Source: an uncultured Caulobacteraceae bacterium (lineage in GTDB: Bacteria; Pseudomonadota; Alphaproteobacteria; Caulobacterales; Caulobacteraceae). From it: DNA of 64,000 nucleotides. Where the stretch lies: assembly GCA_903872075.1 (NCBI GenBank), contig CAIQJF010000045.1, positions 1 to 64,000 of the forward strand, written 5' to 3'. Made by a program: the position numbers and the translations under genes. Of the stretch, positions 33,491-42,210 are shown piece after piece (within the stretch, counting starts at the first letter, position 1; each line of letters opens with the position of its first letter). The notes under the pieces are model-generated. The model was not told where the DNA came from. It saw only the letters and a program-made list of their open reading frames with translations, and did not search any database.

Positions 33491-35443
33491 GTGCGCGTGA
33501 CCTTCGCCGTCAGAACCATCACCCGCAGCGCCGCCGGCGAGGACATCGCCCATCGGCCTCAGATTTTCGAGTCCGCCGACGTCGTCATCGGCCGGGGCGC
33601 GGACTGCGATATCCGTCTGGCCGACCTGGCTGTCAGCCTGCGTCACGCGCGCATGACCAAGGTCGGCGCGGACAAGGTCTCGGTGGAGTCGATCGGCGCT
33701 GAACCGTTTGAGGTCGGCGCCCGCTTCGTCTCGAAAGCCGAGCTGAAACCCGCCGACACACCGACCTTGATCTTCGGCAGCCACATGCTCGCGTTGAGCG
33801 CCGGCGACGATGGCGCGGTGCTGGTGGATGTGACGCGCCGCGATACCGGGCCCGAGACCGCCTCGGCGTCGAACGAAGAGCGGATCTTCAGCCTCGGCTC
33901 GTCGCGCTTCGGCAAGCGCCCCGCCGCCTGGGGGCTCGCCCTTGCGGCCGTCGTTCTGTTCCTGATCTGGCCCGCATTCACCTTCTTCAGCGGCCAGAAC
34001 CGCCACATCCATGCCGACCAGCCCTGGTCTACGGGGCCGCTGTCGAAGTCACACGCCTTCCTGGCCAAGAATTGCCAGGCCTGTCACGTAAAAGCCTTCG
34101 TCTCCGTCCGCGACGAAGCCTGCCTCTCGTGCCACCAGTCGACCCGTTCCACCGAGGCGGCAAAACAGATCGCCGCCAACGAGAAATCCTGGGGCGGACC
34201 GGAGAAGGTGACGCTTGTCCACGATCACGCCGCGCATGATTTGATGCGAGACGCAGCGCCGCTGCCGCCGGATATCGGCGGTAAGGTGCAGGGCCTGTTC
34301 CGGCGGGCCTTCAATCACCCGAATGACCGCTGCGCGAGTTGCCACCTCGAACATCTGGCCGACGCCCCGATCAAGACCGCGAACGCGGCCGAGCCGGCCC
34401 GCCCGCTGCCCCGGCCGACGCCTGTTCTCAAGATGGTCAACAACTGCTCGGGATGCCACGACGGCCTGCGCGCTCGCTTAGGAACGACCACACTGCGAGA
34501 CGCTCCGGACTGGACCCACCATCCGGAATTCAGGCCGCTGATCGCCCGCACGCCCATCGGCGCGATGTCGCCGGTGATGGACCGTATTTCGCTCGTCGAG
34601 AAACCGACGGACCACACAGGCCTGATCTTCTCGCACCAGACACATCTGGCGCCGAACGGCGGGGTGACGCGGATGGCGGTCGGTCTGCACTTCCCCGGCG
34701 GCGACGGTCTCGCCTGCGCCGACTGCCACCGGCCCAGCAAGGACGGCAAGGGCTTCGCCCCCATCGACATGACCCGCGACTGCGCCGCCTGCCACTCCTT
34801 AGCCTATGCCACGGGCGCGGGCGGCGCGCCAAGACTGCTGCCACATGGCCATCCTGAAAAGGTTCTGGCCGCGCTGCAGGACGGCGGCGGCGCGACCGGC
34901 GGCGCACAGAGCCGCCAGGCCCCTGGCTTCCTCTCCCGCCTCGCGGCCTATTTCGGCCCGCATCGCTCCGTGGACGCCGCCACGAAGATGAAGGCGCTGT
35001 TCGCACCGAAGGGCCTCTGCTCCGAGTGCCACACGGCCGTCGCCCCCGCGGACCCGCAATCCCTCGACTACAGGATCGCGCCGATACATCTGACCAACCG
35101 CTACCTGCCGTGGGGTGACTTCAACCACGACATCCCCGAGCACAAGCGCGACGCCGCCGGCAAGCCGACCTGCGAAACCTGCCACCAGGCGACGCAATCG
35201 GCGAACGCCAATGAGGTCATGCTGCCGCGGATCTCGGCCTGCGCCGCCTGCCACGGCCGCACCAAGGCGCGGACGCCGACGGCGGCTTCGGCCGAATGCG
35301 CCGAGTGCCACAGCTTCCATTCACCTGGAATGGCGACTCGCAAGGCGGACCCGAACGCCGCAACCAAAGCGCCAACCGCAACGGCCGTGGTCGACCGGCC
35401 GAAGAAACTGGCGTCAACCACGGTGGGCCAGATTCGCTTCTGA
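33491..35443 (+). CDS. FHA domain fused through a membrane helix to a decaheme c-type cytochrome
   Basis: A 650-residue protein. The N-terminal 105 residues read as an FHA domain: VIGRGADCDIRLADLAVSLR then HARM matches the GR, D.I.L.D and VS..HA positions that bind phosphothreonine; the Arg often seen after VS is Leu. One membrane helix follows (GLALAAVVLFLIWPAFTFF, about 146-165), without a cleavable signal, so FHA should be cytoplasmic. From about 195 to 606 there are ten CXXCH sites: CQACH, CLSCH, CASCH, CSGCH, CADCH, CAACH, CSECH, CETCH, CAACH, CAECH. The heme part would be periplasmic and anchored. The combination is unusual; a phosphorylation-sensing electron carrier is inferred. Start GTG 33491, with GTG 33497 also possible. 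Confidence 0.88.
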   Translation: MRVTFAVRTITRSAAGEDIAHRPQIFESADVVIGRGADCDIRLADLAVSLRHARMTKVGADKVSVESIGAEPFEVGARFVSKAELKPADTPTLIFGSHMLALSAGDDGAVLVDVTRRDTGPETASASNEERIFSLGSSRFGKRPAAWGLALAAVVLFLIWPAFTFFSGQNRHIHADQPWSTGPLSKSHAFLAKNCQACHVKAFVSVRDEACLSCHQSTRSTEAAKQIAANEKSWGGPEKVTLVHDHAAHDLMRDAAPLPPDIGGKVQGLFRRAFNHPNDRCASCHLEHLADAPIKTANAAEPARPLPRPTPVLKMVNNCSGCHDGLRARLGTTTLRDAPDWTHHPEFRPLIARTPIGAMSPVMDRISLVEKPTDHTGLIFSHQTHLAPNGGVTRMAVGLHFPGGDGLACADCHRPSKDGKGFAPIDMTRDCAACHSLAYATGAGGAPRLLPHGHPEKVLAALQDGGGATGGAQSRQAPGFLSRLAAYFGPHRSVDAATKMKALFAPKGLCSECHTAVAPADPQSLDYRIAPIHLTNRYLPWGDFNHDIPEHKRDAAGKPTCETCHQATQSANANEVMLPRISACAACHGRTKARTPTAASAECAECHSFHSPGMATRKADPNAATKAPTATAVVDRPKKLASTTVGQIRF

Positions 35444-35524
35444 AGACCGGAAAACTACGGCGTTCCGGGGCCGCCCGGCCTCTGTTAGAAAACGCACGGT
35501 CGACGACGTCGACAGGCGGAATGC

Positions 35525-36370
35525 ATGGGCGGCGAGATGTTCACGATCGCGCAGATCACCGACCTGCATATCGGCGCGACAGGCGATCCGCTGAACAACG
35601 CCCGCAACGAACGGCGGCTGCTCCAGGTTCTGGGCGAGATACACGCCCTGCGCCCGCGCCCGGCCGCTATCATCGCCTCGGGAGATCTCTGCGATCCAGG
35701 CCTGCCCGGCTCATATGTCGCGCTGCGCGCGATTCTCCAGGCGTCGGAGATTCCCATCCATCTTGCCATCGGCAACCACGACGATCGGGCCGCCCTGGTC
35801 GCGGCCTTCCCGCCGGCGATGATCCGGTGCGACGCCAACGGCTTCGTCCAATACGCCGTCGACATCGGTCCCTTACGCGTCATCGTCTGCGACACCGTCG
35901 AGGCCGGCAGCCACGAAGGCGCCTTCTGCACCCAACGCGCCGACTGGCTAACCCGCACACTCGCGGAAGCGCCGGACCGCCCCACCATTGTCGTCCTGCA
36001 TCACCCGCCCGTGCCGAGCGGTATCCAGTGGATGGACCCGGAGCCCGGCGCTGACTGGATCGGCCGCCTGGAGACCGTGCTCAAGGGCCGCAGCCAGATT
36101 CAGGGGGTGATTTGCGGTCACGTCCACCGCGCCTACCACGCGCCTTTCGCCGGCCAGGCCCTGCATGTCAGCGCAGCGACATCTCTGCAGCTGGTGCTGA
36201 ACCTGACGGCGGTGGATCGGCGCACGCCTGACGGCCGGGAGATTCTTCGGGGCGAACCTCCGGGTTTCACCCTGCTCGCCTGGGATGGCGCGCGCCTTGC
36301 CACGCACAGTTGCGTGGCCGGTGACTGGGGCGATGTGATAACCTACGAAAAGCCGTTCGACGCCCACTGA
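35525..36370 (+). CDS. CpdA-like cyclic nucleotide phosphodiesterase (metallophosphoesterase)
   Basis: A 281-residue calcineurin-type metallophosphoesterase of the CpdA class. All metal motifs are present in order: DLHIG (near residue 13), SGDLCDPG (near 57), AIGNHDDR (near 80), LHHPPVPSG (near 160) and GHVHRAYH (near 198). Family members hydrolyse 3',5'-cAMP, though in-vitro activities vary. It is the last gene of the plus-strand operon, 81 bp after the FHA-cytochrome. A cNMP-removing enzyme fits the cNMP-binding domains in the first gene. Start ATG 35525 (MGGEM); ATG 35537 is also possible. Confidence 0.85.
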   Translation: MGGEMFTIAQITDLHIGATGDPLNNARNERRLLQVLGEIHALRPRPAAIIASGDLCDPGLPGSYVALRAILQASEIPIHLAIGNHDDRAALVAAFPPAMIRCDANGFVQYAVDIGPLRVIVCDTVEAGSHEGAFCTQRADWLTRTLAEAPDRPTIVVLHHPPVPSGIQWMDPEPGADWIGRLETVLKGRSQIQGVICGHVHRAYHAPFAGQALHVSAATSLQLVLNLTAVDRRTPDGREILRGEPPGFTLLAWDGARLATHSCVAGDWGDVITYEKPFDAH

Positions 36371-36446
36371 GTAGGCAACGAGGGTTCCCGCCCGAACGGC
36401 GAGGGTCTCTGTCGGCTTCCGCTGTGTTTCCGGCCTACGGCGACCG

Positions 36447-39400
36447 TCAGCGCCCGCCGGCTTTCGCCGGCACCCAGCTATCCCTCGAAGGCTTATCGCT
36501 CACCCCGAAGAGCTGCCCCTTCACGTCCAGGAAGAAGCGTTCCATCTCCTCCCGGGTGAACGGTCGCGATCCGACCCGCCCGAAGATCGCGATCTGATGC
36601 CCGGACTCATCGACAGCCCGGTCGCGGTCGAGACCCTTGGACACCGAGAGTGCGGCCGACGGCGTCCTGGCCCAGGCAATCAGCTCCGGCTTGGGTGGCG
36701 GCGAGAAGCCATAGAAGTTGGGCTGGCTGGCGGGGCTGGTCAGTTGCAACACCTTCATCCCGTTCCGCCCATCGGCGACATAGGCGAACAGCGAAGCGTT
36801 GGTGGAGCCCACGGTGACGTCTTCGGCGTCGTTGAGCTTACCGTCGAACGTGACGCGCTCGTAGATCTCCGGATGTTCCGGACGCTTCACATTGACGATC
36901 ACAAGGCCTTCCGCCTTGGCGGCGACATAGGCGTAGGTCCTGGCGATATAGACCCGCTGCGCATTGGCCAGCGGCACCGTCGCGCCCGGCACCAGTCGGG
37001 GCTTGTCGAGTTGGGTGACGTCGAGAACCTCAAGTCCGCGCGCGTCGGTCACCCAGAGGTAGCGGAACTGCAGGGCCGAAGCGCGGGCGTCCGGCAGGGC
37101 GACCACGGAAGCGAGGCGTGGCTTCAGCGGATCGTTGAGATCGACCACCACGAGGCCGGCCTTGGCCGCGATATAGGCGAAGTGGCCGCCGAGCGTGATG
37201 TGACGCGCGCCGTTCAGGATGCCGTCCGGGTTCCACGTCACCGCCCTGTGCAGGAAGTTGTTGCGCGGCTCGCGATCCGCCAGCGTGTTCACGTCCACGA
37301 GGATCAGGCCCTCTTCGGAGTCGGTGACGAACGCATAGTTGTAGATCGGGTGGAACGGCTGCTCGGAGTTGTCCGCCTGCATCTTGGGCGTGTTGCGCTT
37401 GGGTGCAATCGGCTGGTCGGTGGGCAGCGCCATGCAGGTCGCATTGCGCGACGCCACATGCATGTTCTGGCCAAGCGGCGAGAACGGCGCGGTGATGATC
37501 TTCTGCGAGACGTCCTTGTTGGCGACGCTTGCGGCGTCATAGACGCGGAAACCGCCCTTCCCTTCCGCCACGAAGACGTATTCGCCGCGCAGCTGAATGC
37601 ACCGGGCCGCGCCTTCGGTGGCGTGCACAGGATTGTAGATCTGCTCCGACGCATTGGTCTCGCCGCTGAGCTTGCGGTCGAACGGCACGCCGCGGACCCA
37701 GTTGATCAGCTCGCGGTGGTTCTTCTCCACGTGCTGACGATAGTAGTCCGGGTAGGCGTACTTCTGCAGATAGGAGCCGAACACCGCCTGAGGTTCGTTC
37801 CATTCGGTCACACGCACGGCCTCCAGCCCATGGTCGAGACCGACCCAGGCGTGCATGCCGACGAAGTTCATGAAGTTTGTGCCCAGCAGCATCAGCTGGG
37901 CCATGATGGCGTTGTTGTCGTTGGCGTCCGACACGTGGCAGTCGCTGCAGGTCTTGGTCTCGGTCGTCCGCACGGTGTGGGCGAAGTGAGGCGCGAAGGC
38001 CTGGCTGGAATAGCCTACGGCCGAGATCGGCGGCTGCTGGATGTAAATCCGGTCGCGATTGATGTTGGTCGATGACAGCACCAGGGCCGACGACGAGCGC
38101 ACAGGGGCGATCATATTGCCCTTGGTGGTCATGTGGCGGCCGAGCTGGAACGCATCGTCACGGACCACCTGGGGATTGTAGGTGGCGTAGTTCCGCGTGG
38201 ATTCGCCCTCATATTTGTGGGACGCGGTCTTCCAGTTCGCCTCGATCGGCAGGTGGCAGCCGGCGCAGGACGTCATCCACGAGGTGTGACAGGCGAAACA
38301 CTCCATTTCGCTGTCCTTGTGGGCGTAGTTCTTCTGCTCGACGCCCGGCCCCCAGGCATAGGGCTTATCGCTGGCCTGCAGCCGGGCCATGGTCTTCGCC
38401 CGGGCCGCCTTCTCATTGTACTGAGGACTGGCCGGATCCACGGAATCTTTCACCAGCGACACCCGCCACTCCAGCTTCGGATCGACAATCGAGCGCTGGA
38501 TGAGCACCTGGTGACCGTCGCGCTGGACCCACTCGAACCGGCGCTGGCCGTCGGGGTTGCGCAGCAGCGACAGATCCGTGCCGCGGGGGCCGGCCGCGGG
38601 ACCTGATGTCTTCAGGGTCGGATAGTTGCTCACCGTGCCGTGGCAATCGCGGCAGCCGATTTCCACGGCATTGGCGACTTCGCCGATGATCAGGCCGCTA
38701 CCGTGGCTGTCCTGCGCGAAATGGCAGTCCGCGCACTGCAGGCCTTTTTCGGCGTGGATATCCATCAGATGGACGGCCTTGCCTGGATTGACCCCGGCCG
38801 GTGTGAATTCGGGTTCGCCTTTGCGGCGCCATTTCTCGGGGTCGTCGTTGGCGACGATGTGGCCTTCGGCGTCGAGGAGGTTGCCGTCCCGGTCACGCTT
38901 GAAGGCGGCGCGGAAGTTCCAGCCATGGCCGTGATAGTCGGCGAACTGGGTGTCTTTCAGCTTCGCGTTGAGATCAAACACGTTGCGCAGGAAGTCGAGC
39001 GACGCCCAGCTGCCACGCGGCGCGGCGCCTTCGGGATTGCGATCCAGCACCTTCCGCATTTCGGCGGCGGTCGGGTACTTCTGCTTCTCCGGCCACATAA
39101 AGGGTGCGTCGGACTCGTAGTCCCACATCGTGTAGCCGTAGTAGCTGTTCACGAAGACGTTCGGCTGGTGCATGTGGCAGTTCATGCACTGCGAGCTCGG
39201 GATCGACCGGGTGAACTCGTGCCGCAACGGGTGACCGGACTCGGTCTTGTCGATCGTCGGGTCAGTGCTGATGCTCTGACCGTCCCGACCATATTGAGCA
39301 TAGGTCAGGCTGTGCTGCGGCTGCCGGTCGTTGGCGTAGACCACATGGCAGGCGGCGCAACCGGAACTGCGGTAGTCGCCAGGCTGATCATTGGTGCCGA

Positions 39401-40367
39401 GGAACCATAGGAAGGGGTCGTTCAGGCGGGTCTTGTGGATGTTCAGCACCGGGATCGCGACGCGCAGGCCGGTCGCCATTCCCCGGTTCGACTGACGGAT
39501 GTCAGGCCGGCCAGGCTCTTCGAGCTTCTGAAGACCTCCGCTGAGGTTTGGTTGCCCGATCTCGGGGAACTGGGTGCCGATAGTGCGGCCGCCACGTTCG
39601 AAGACGCGGAAGACATCCGCCGGCGGATCCACCTGCCAGGTCGGAAGCGGATAGAGGGTGCCAAGGGCGCCGCGCTTCGCCTCCTCGGGCGTCACGCTGC
39701 CAGGTTTCGAACCCGGCGCCGTTCCCGGCGAGAGGATGCGGGCCGGCTCGCCCTTGGCCGTATAGGCTTCGCCCAGAACATAATGTTTATACGGAAGAAT
39801 TCCGTTGTTGTAGGACGCTCCGCCCCACAGCATGGCGCCGGTGGCCATGATCGAGCGCTCGCTGGCCTGAATCTGCGACAGGTGGCAGGCGCCGCACGAC
39901 TGGCGCGCGACGCGGTAGTCGGACGGATTGACGAACCGCACGAACTCCGGCGATTCCCTGTTCAGCAGCGTGTAGCTCTCCTTCGGCTTCGCCGAATGAG
40001 GGAAATTCCAGGCCTTGGGGAACCGCGGCAGGACGTGCGCCTTGTCACGCAGCTGGGCGTAACGGGCATCGGTCTTGGGGACATCGGCCGGGGCCACCAC
40101 CGACGCGTCGCCGCCGTGGCAATCCACGCAGCCGAGGACGACCGCCTTGGACTTGTGCATCGACCAGGTGTCGGAGGACGTGTGGCAGCTCTTGCAGCCG
40201 GCGCTCTTGGCTTCGGCCTGTTCCGGCGTTTCTCCACTCGGCGCCGCCGGCGCGGCGACATAATGGCGCTCGACCGGCGTCTCGCCCTCGCTGGCTGAAA
40301 CCGCCCATGGGACGACGACCGCCAGCGCCACCAGCGCCAGAGCCAAGGCTGCCCAAGTTTTTGTCAC
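36447..40367 (-). CDS. Giant decaheme c-type cytochrome with C-terminal LVIVD beta-propeller
   Basis: A 1306-residue secreted protein with a signal peptide (MTKTWAALALALVALAVVVP, cleavage near AVSA). Ten CXXCH motifs occur at about residues 57, 80, 157, 335, 394, 544, 571, 690, 700 and 807: CKSCH, CVDCH, CGACH, CAACH, CMNCH, CADCH, CRDCH, CFACH, CAGCH, CSDCH. Residues about 915-1205 contain LVIVD-type repeats (EGLILVDVNTL, AGLVVVDLNDP, RGLEVLDVTQL, EGLVIVNVKRP), the propeller of bacterial surface proteins. Last gene of a four-gene minus-strand operon, 22 bp after the beta-barrel gene. Start is GTG at 40367. Periplasmic or cell-surface electron transfer is inferred; the redox partner is unknown. 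Confidence 0.88.
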   Translation of the reverse strand: MTKTWAALALALVALAVVVPWAVSASEGETPVERHYVAAPAAPSGETPEQAEAKSAGCKSCHTSSDTWSMHKSKAVVLGCVDCHGGDASVVAPADVPKTDARYAQLRDKAHVLPRFPKAWNFPHSAKPKESYTLLNRESPEFVRFVNPSDYRVARQSCGACHLSQIQASERSIMATGAMLWGGASYNNGILPYKHYVLGEAYTAKGEPARILSPGTAPGSKPGSVTPEEAKRGALGTLYPLPTWQVDPPADVFRVFERGGRTIGTQFPEIGQPNLSGGLQKLEEPGRPDIRQSNRGMATGLRVAIPVLNIHKTRLNDPFLWFLGTNDQPGDYRSSGCAACHVVYANDRQPQHSLTYAQYGRDGQSISTDPTIDKTESGHPLRHEFTRSIPSSQCMNCHMHQPNVFVNSYYGYTMWDYESDAPFMWPEKQKYPTAAEMRKVLDRNPEGAAPRGSWASLDFLRNVFDLNAKLKDTQFADYHGHGWNFRAAFKRDRDGNLLDAEGHIVANDDPEKWRRKGEPEFTPAGVNPGKAVHLMDIHAEKGLQCADCHFAQDSHGSGLIIGEVANAVEIGCRDCHGTVSNYPTLKTSGPAAGPRGTDLSLLRNPDGQRRFEWVQRDGHQVLIQRSIVDPKLEWRVSLVKDSVDPASPQYNEKAARAKTMARLQASDKPYAWGPGVEQKNYAHKDSEMECFACHTSWMTSCAGCHLPIEANWKTASHKYEGESTRNYATYNPQVVRDDAFQLGRHMTTKGNMIAPVRSSSALVLSSTNINRDRIYIQQPPISAVGYSSQAFAPHFAHTVRTTETKTCSDCHVSDANDNNAIMAQLMLLGTNFMNFVGMHAWVGLDHGLEAVRVTEWNEPQAVFGSYLQKYAYPDYYRQHVEKNHRELINWVRGVPFDRKLSGETNASEQIYNPVHATEGAARCIQLRGEYVFVAEGKGGFRVYDAASVANKDVSQKIITAPFSPLGQNMHVASRNATCMALPTDQPIAPKRNTPKMQADNSEQPFHPIYNYAFVTDSEEGLILVDVNTLADREPRNNFLHRAVTWNPDGILNGARHITLGGHFAYIAAKAGLVVVDLNDPLKPRLASVVALPDARASALQFRYLWVTDARGLEVLDVTQLDKPRLVPGATVPLANAQRVYIARTYAYVAAKAEGLVIVNVKRPEHPEIYERVTFDGKLNDAEDVTVGSTNASLFAYVADGRNGMKVLQLTSPASQPNFYGFSPPPKPELIAWARTPSAALSVSKGLDRDRAVDESGHQIAIFGRVGSRPFTREEMERFFLDVKGQLFGVSDKPSRDSWVPAKAGGR

Positions 40368-40389
40368 GCGTTCCGTGGCCCCCGCTCCC

Positions 40390-42207
40390 CTAGAAGCTCA
40401 AAACGGTGTTGAACAAAACCGAGTAGAAGGCCGAGTCATGGCCGACCGATGTGAACAGATTATTGAACCCGCCGCCGGGATCAAACACCGCCACCGACAG
40501 GCGGAAAATGACGTTCTGAGTCATGCGCGGACGCCAGATCGTGGAGACCGAATAGTCCCAGCCCATGTCGTTGGAGATGGAGCCTTGCTGCCGCAAGGCC
40601 TGAAGCACCGCGGTGTCGGCGAACCAGACATGGTTGATGTTGGCGCTCACCCGCAGTTGCGGCAGCACGTCCACATCCGCCCCGATGCCCACCAGGCCGG
40701 TGCCGGGATTGTTGAAGTTTGACTGCCCCTCATCCTTCGATGACCGCAGGTCGAAGAGCACGCCGTTAGGTCCGCTCAGGGCGACTCCGCCGCCGCCGAT
40801 GAAGGGGATCGACTGGCGGATGACATAGCTGGTGTCGGCGCCGGCGAACTGCGGGTTCTCCAGGATGGCGTCGAAGCCGGTCTCGGTGTTGCCGCGTGGA
40901 TTGTGATTTCCGGACGCGTAAAGGCCCGAGACCTTCACACGGATCCAGTCGAAGTCGTAGCTGGGTTCAGCGGCGACGAACCAGCTGCGGATATTGGCCG
41001 GCTTACCCGTGAAGATGTTGTTGTGGTCGCGCCCCAGCGCCAGATAGCCCGACCCGGTCAGGTTCAGCCGGCCGATGTGCCCATCGGCGTTGTAGCCCAG
41101 ATAGACGACATCGTAGTTCCTGGCGCGATCGTTGCCGATGATGGCCGGAATGACGGGGAAGCCGTTCTTGGTGTAGTCGACGTTCGAGGCTTCGCGGTTG
41201 AAGTTGTAGATCACCGTCAGCTGGGACGTCAGACCGGGGATGGGGAAGTCCTGGCGATAGACGTTCGCGACCGCGACGTAATCCTTACGCAGCGGCTTGG
41301 TCAGATCGTTCAGGCCGGAATTGGTGTCCTTCGTGAAGCGATCGAAGAACGCCAGATTGTACTGGAATCGGTTGCCATCCCGGTCGCCGAACAGACGTAT
41401 CCCCAGCGCGCTGTCCTGGAACAGGAAGCCGCGGAAGTCCGTCGTGAACGGCTGAATGCCGATCCGGACGGCGTCGAAGTCATAGCGATCGGACACGTTA
41501 TGAAGGTGCCGCTCGACGAACATCTCCTGAAGCCCGACGAAACCGTCGGTGCGGGTCAGCCCCTTGCTGGGGTTGATCGACAGGACCTGACGCTCGGGCG
41601 AGGTGGCGTAGTTGACGTTGAACGCCACCGACATGGTGATGTCCCACTCCGGCGGCTTGAACGCCGTGGAGCCTTTGATCAGCGACGCCCCGGCGATGAA
41701 CGTCTGGGAGATCCCCAGGCTGTTTGTGCGGCCGAAGGCGTCGGTGCTGCCGGGATGTTCCGTCGACAGGGCGCTGATGGGTGTCGGGAAGGACCGCGGC
41801 TCAACCACCGTGTCCGACACGCCATTGAGCACGAGGAACCAGTCCTCGGTTCCCTTCAGCGGCCGGTCGCCCTTGAAGGTGTTCTGGTTGTAGGGATCGT
41901 ACCAGTGCGGGTGAACCAGACCGAGCGCGGCGGCCAGGCGCCAGCGATCAGGAATAGGGATGTGGTCGGCCGGGAAGGCGTCGGGCGCCGGCGCCGAGAC
42001 AGCGCCCGGGTTGGTCTGGATGACCCCCTGCGGATATTCCGGCTGCGGTCCAGGGCGTTGACGCCCGTCGATGAGAGACGGATCGCGTGCGGGCGGCGCC
42101 GTCTCCAGGACCGGTACGGCCGGATTGGCGGGGGCCGGGTCCGCGGCGCGAGCCACCACCGGCCCCAGAACCGCGACCGACGCCAGCAGGAATGCCGCGA
42201 GCCTCAT
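40390..42207 (-). CDS. Outer-membrane beta-barrel protein of the multiheme operon
   Basis: A 605-residue protein with a signal peptide (MRLAAFLLASVAVLGPVVARA) and a proline-rich segment (about 22-85). A long run of alternating amphipathic strands follows, ending in aromatic FNTVLSF, the usual C-terminal outer-membrane signature. Strand-like segments include WDITMSVAFNVNYA, SQLTVIYNFNREAS and RLNLTGSGYLALGRD. It has no CXXCH and is not obviously a TonB receptor; it has some likeness to DUF1302/alginate-export-type barrels. It lies between GlcG-like and decaheme genes, so a porin sheath for a cytochrome is possible. Confidence 0.78.
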   Translation of the reverse strand: MRLAAFLLASVAVLGPVVARAADPAPANPAVPVLETAPPARDPSLIDGRQRPGPQPEYPQGVIQTNPGAVSAPAPDAFPADHIPIPDRWRLAAALGLVHPHWYDPYNQNTFKGDRPLKGTEDWFLVLNGVSDTVVEPRSFPTPISALSTEHPGSTDAFGRTNSLGISQTFIAGASLIKGSTAFKPPEWDITMSVAFNVNYATSPERQVLSINPSKGLTRTDGFVGLQEMFVERHLHNVSDRYDFDAVRIGIQPFTTDFRGFLFQDSALGIRLFGDRDGNRFQYNLAFFDRFTKDTNSGLNDLTKPLRKDYVAVANVYRQDFPIPGLTSQLTVIYNFNREASNVDYTKNGFPVIPAIIGNDRARNYDVVYLGYNADGHIGRLNLTGSGYLALGRDHNNIFTGKPANIRSWFVAAEPSYDFDWIRVKVSGLYASGNHNPRGNTETGFDAILENPQFAGADTSYVIRQSIPFIGGGGVALSGPNGVLFDLRSSKDEGQSNFNNPGTGLVGIGADVDVLPQLRVSANINHVWFADTAVLQALRQQGSISNDMGWDYSVSTIWRPRMTQNVIFRLSVAVFDPGGGFNNLFTSVGHDSAFYSVLFNTVLSF

Positions 42208-42210
42208 GGA

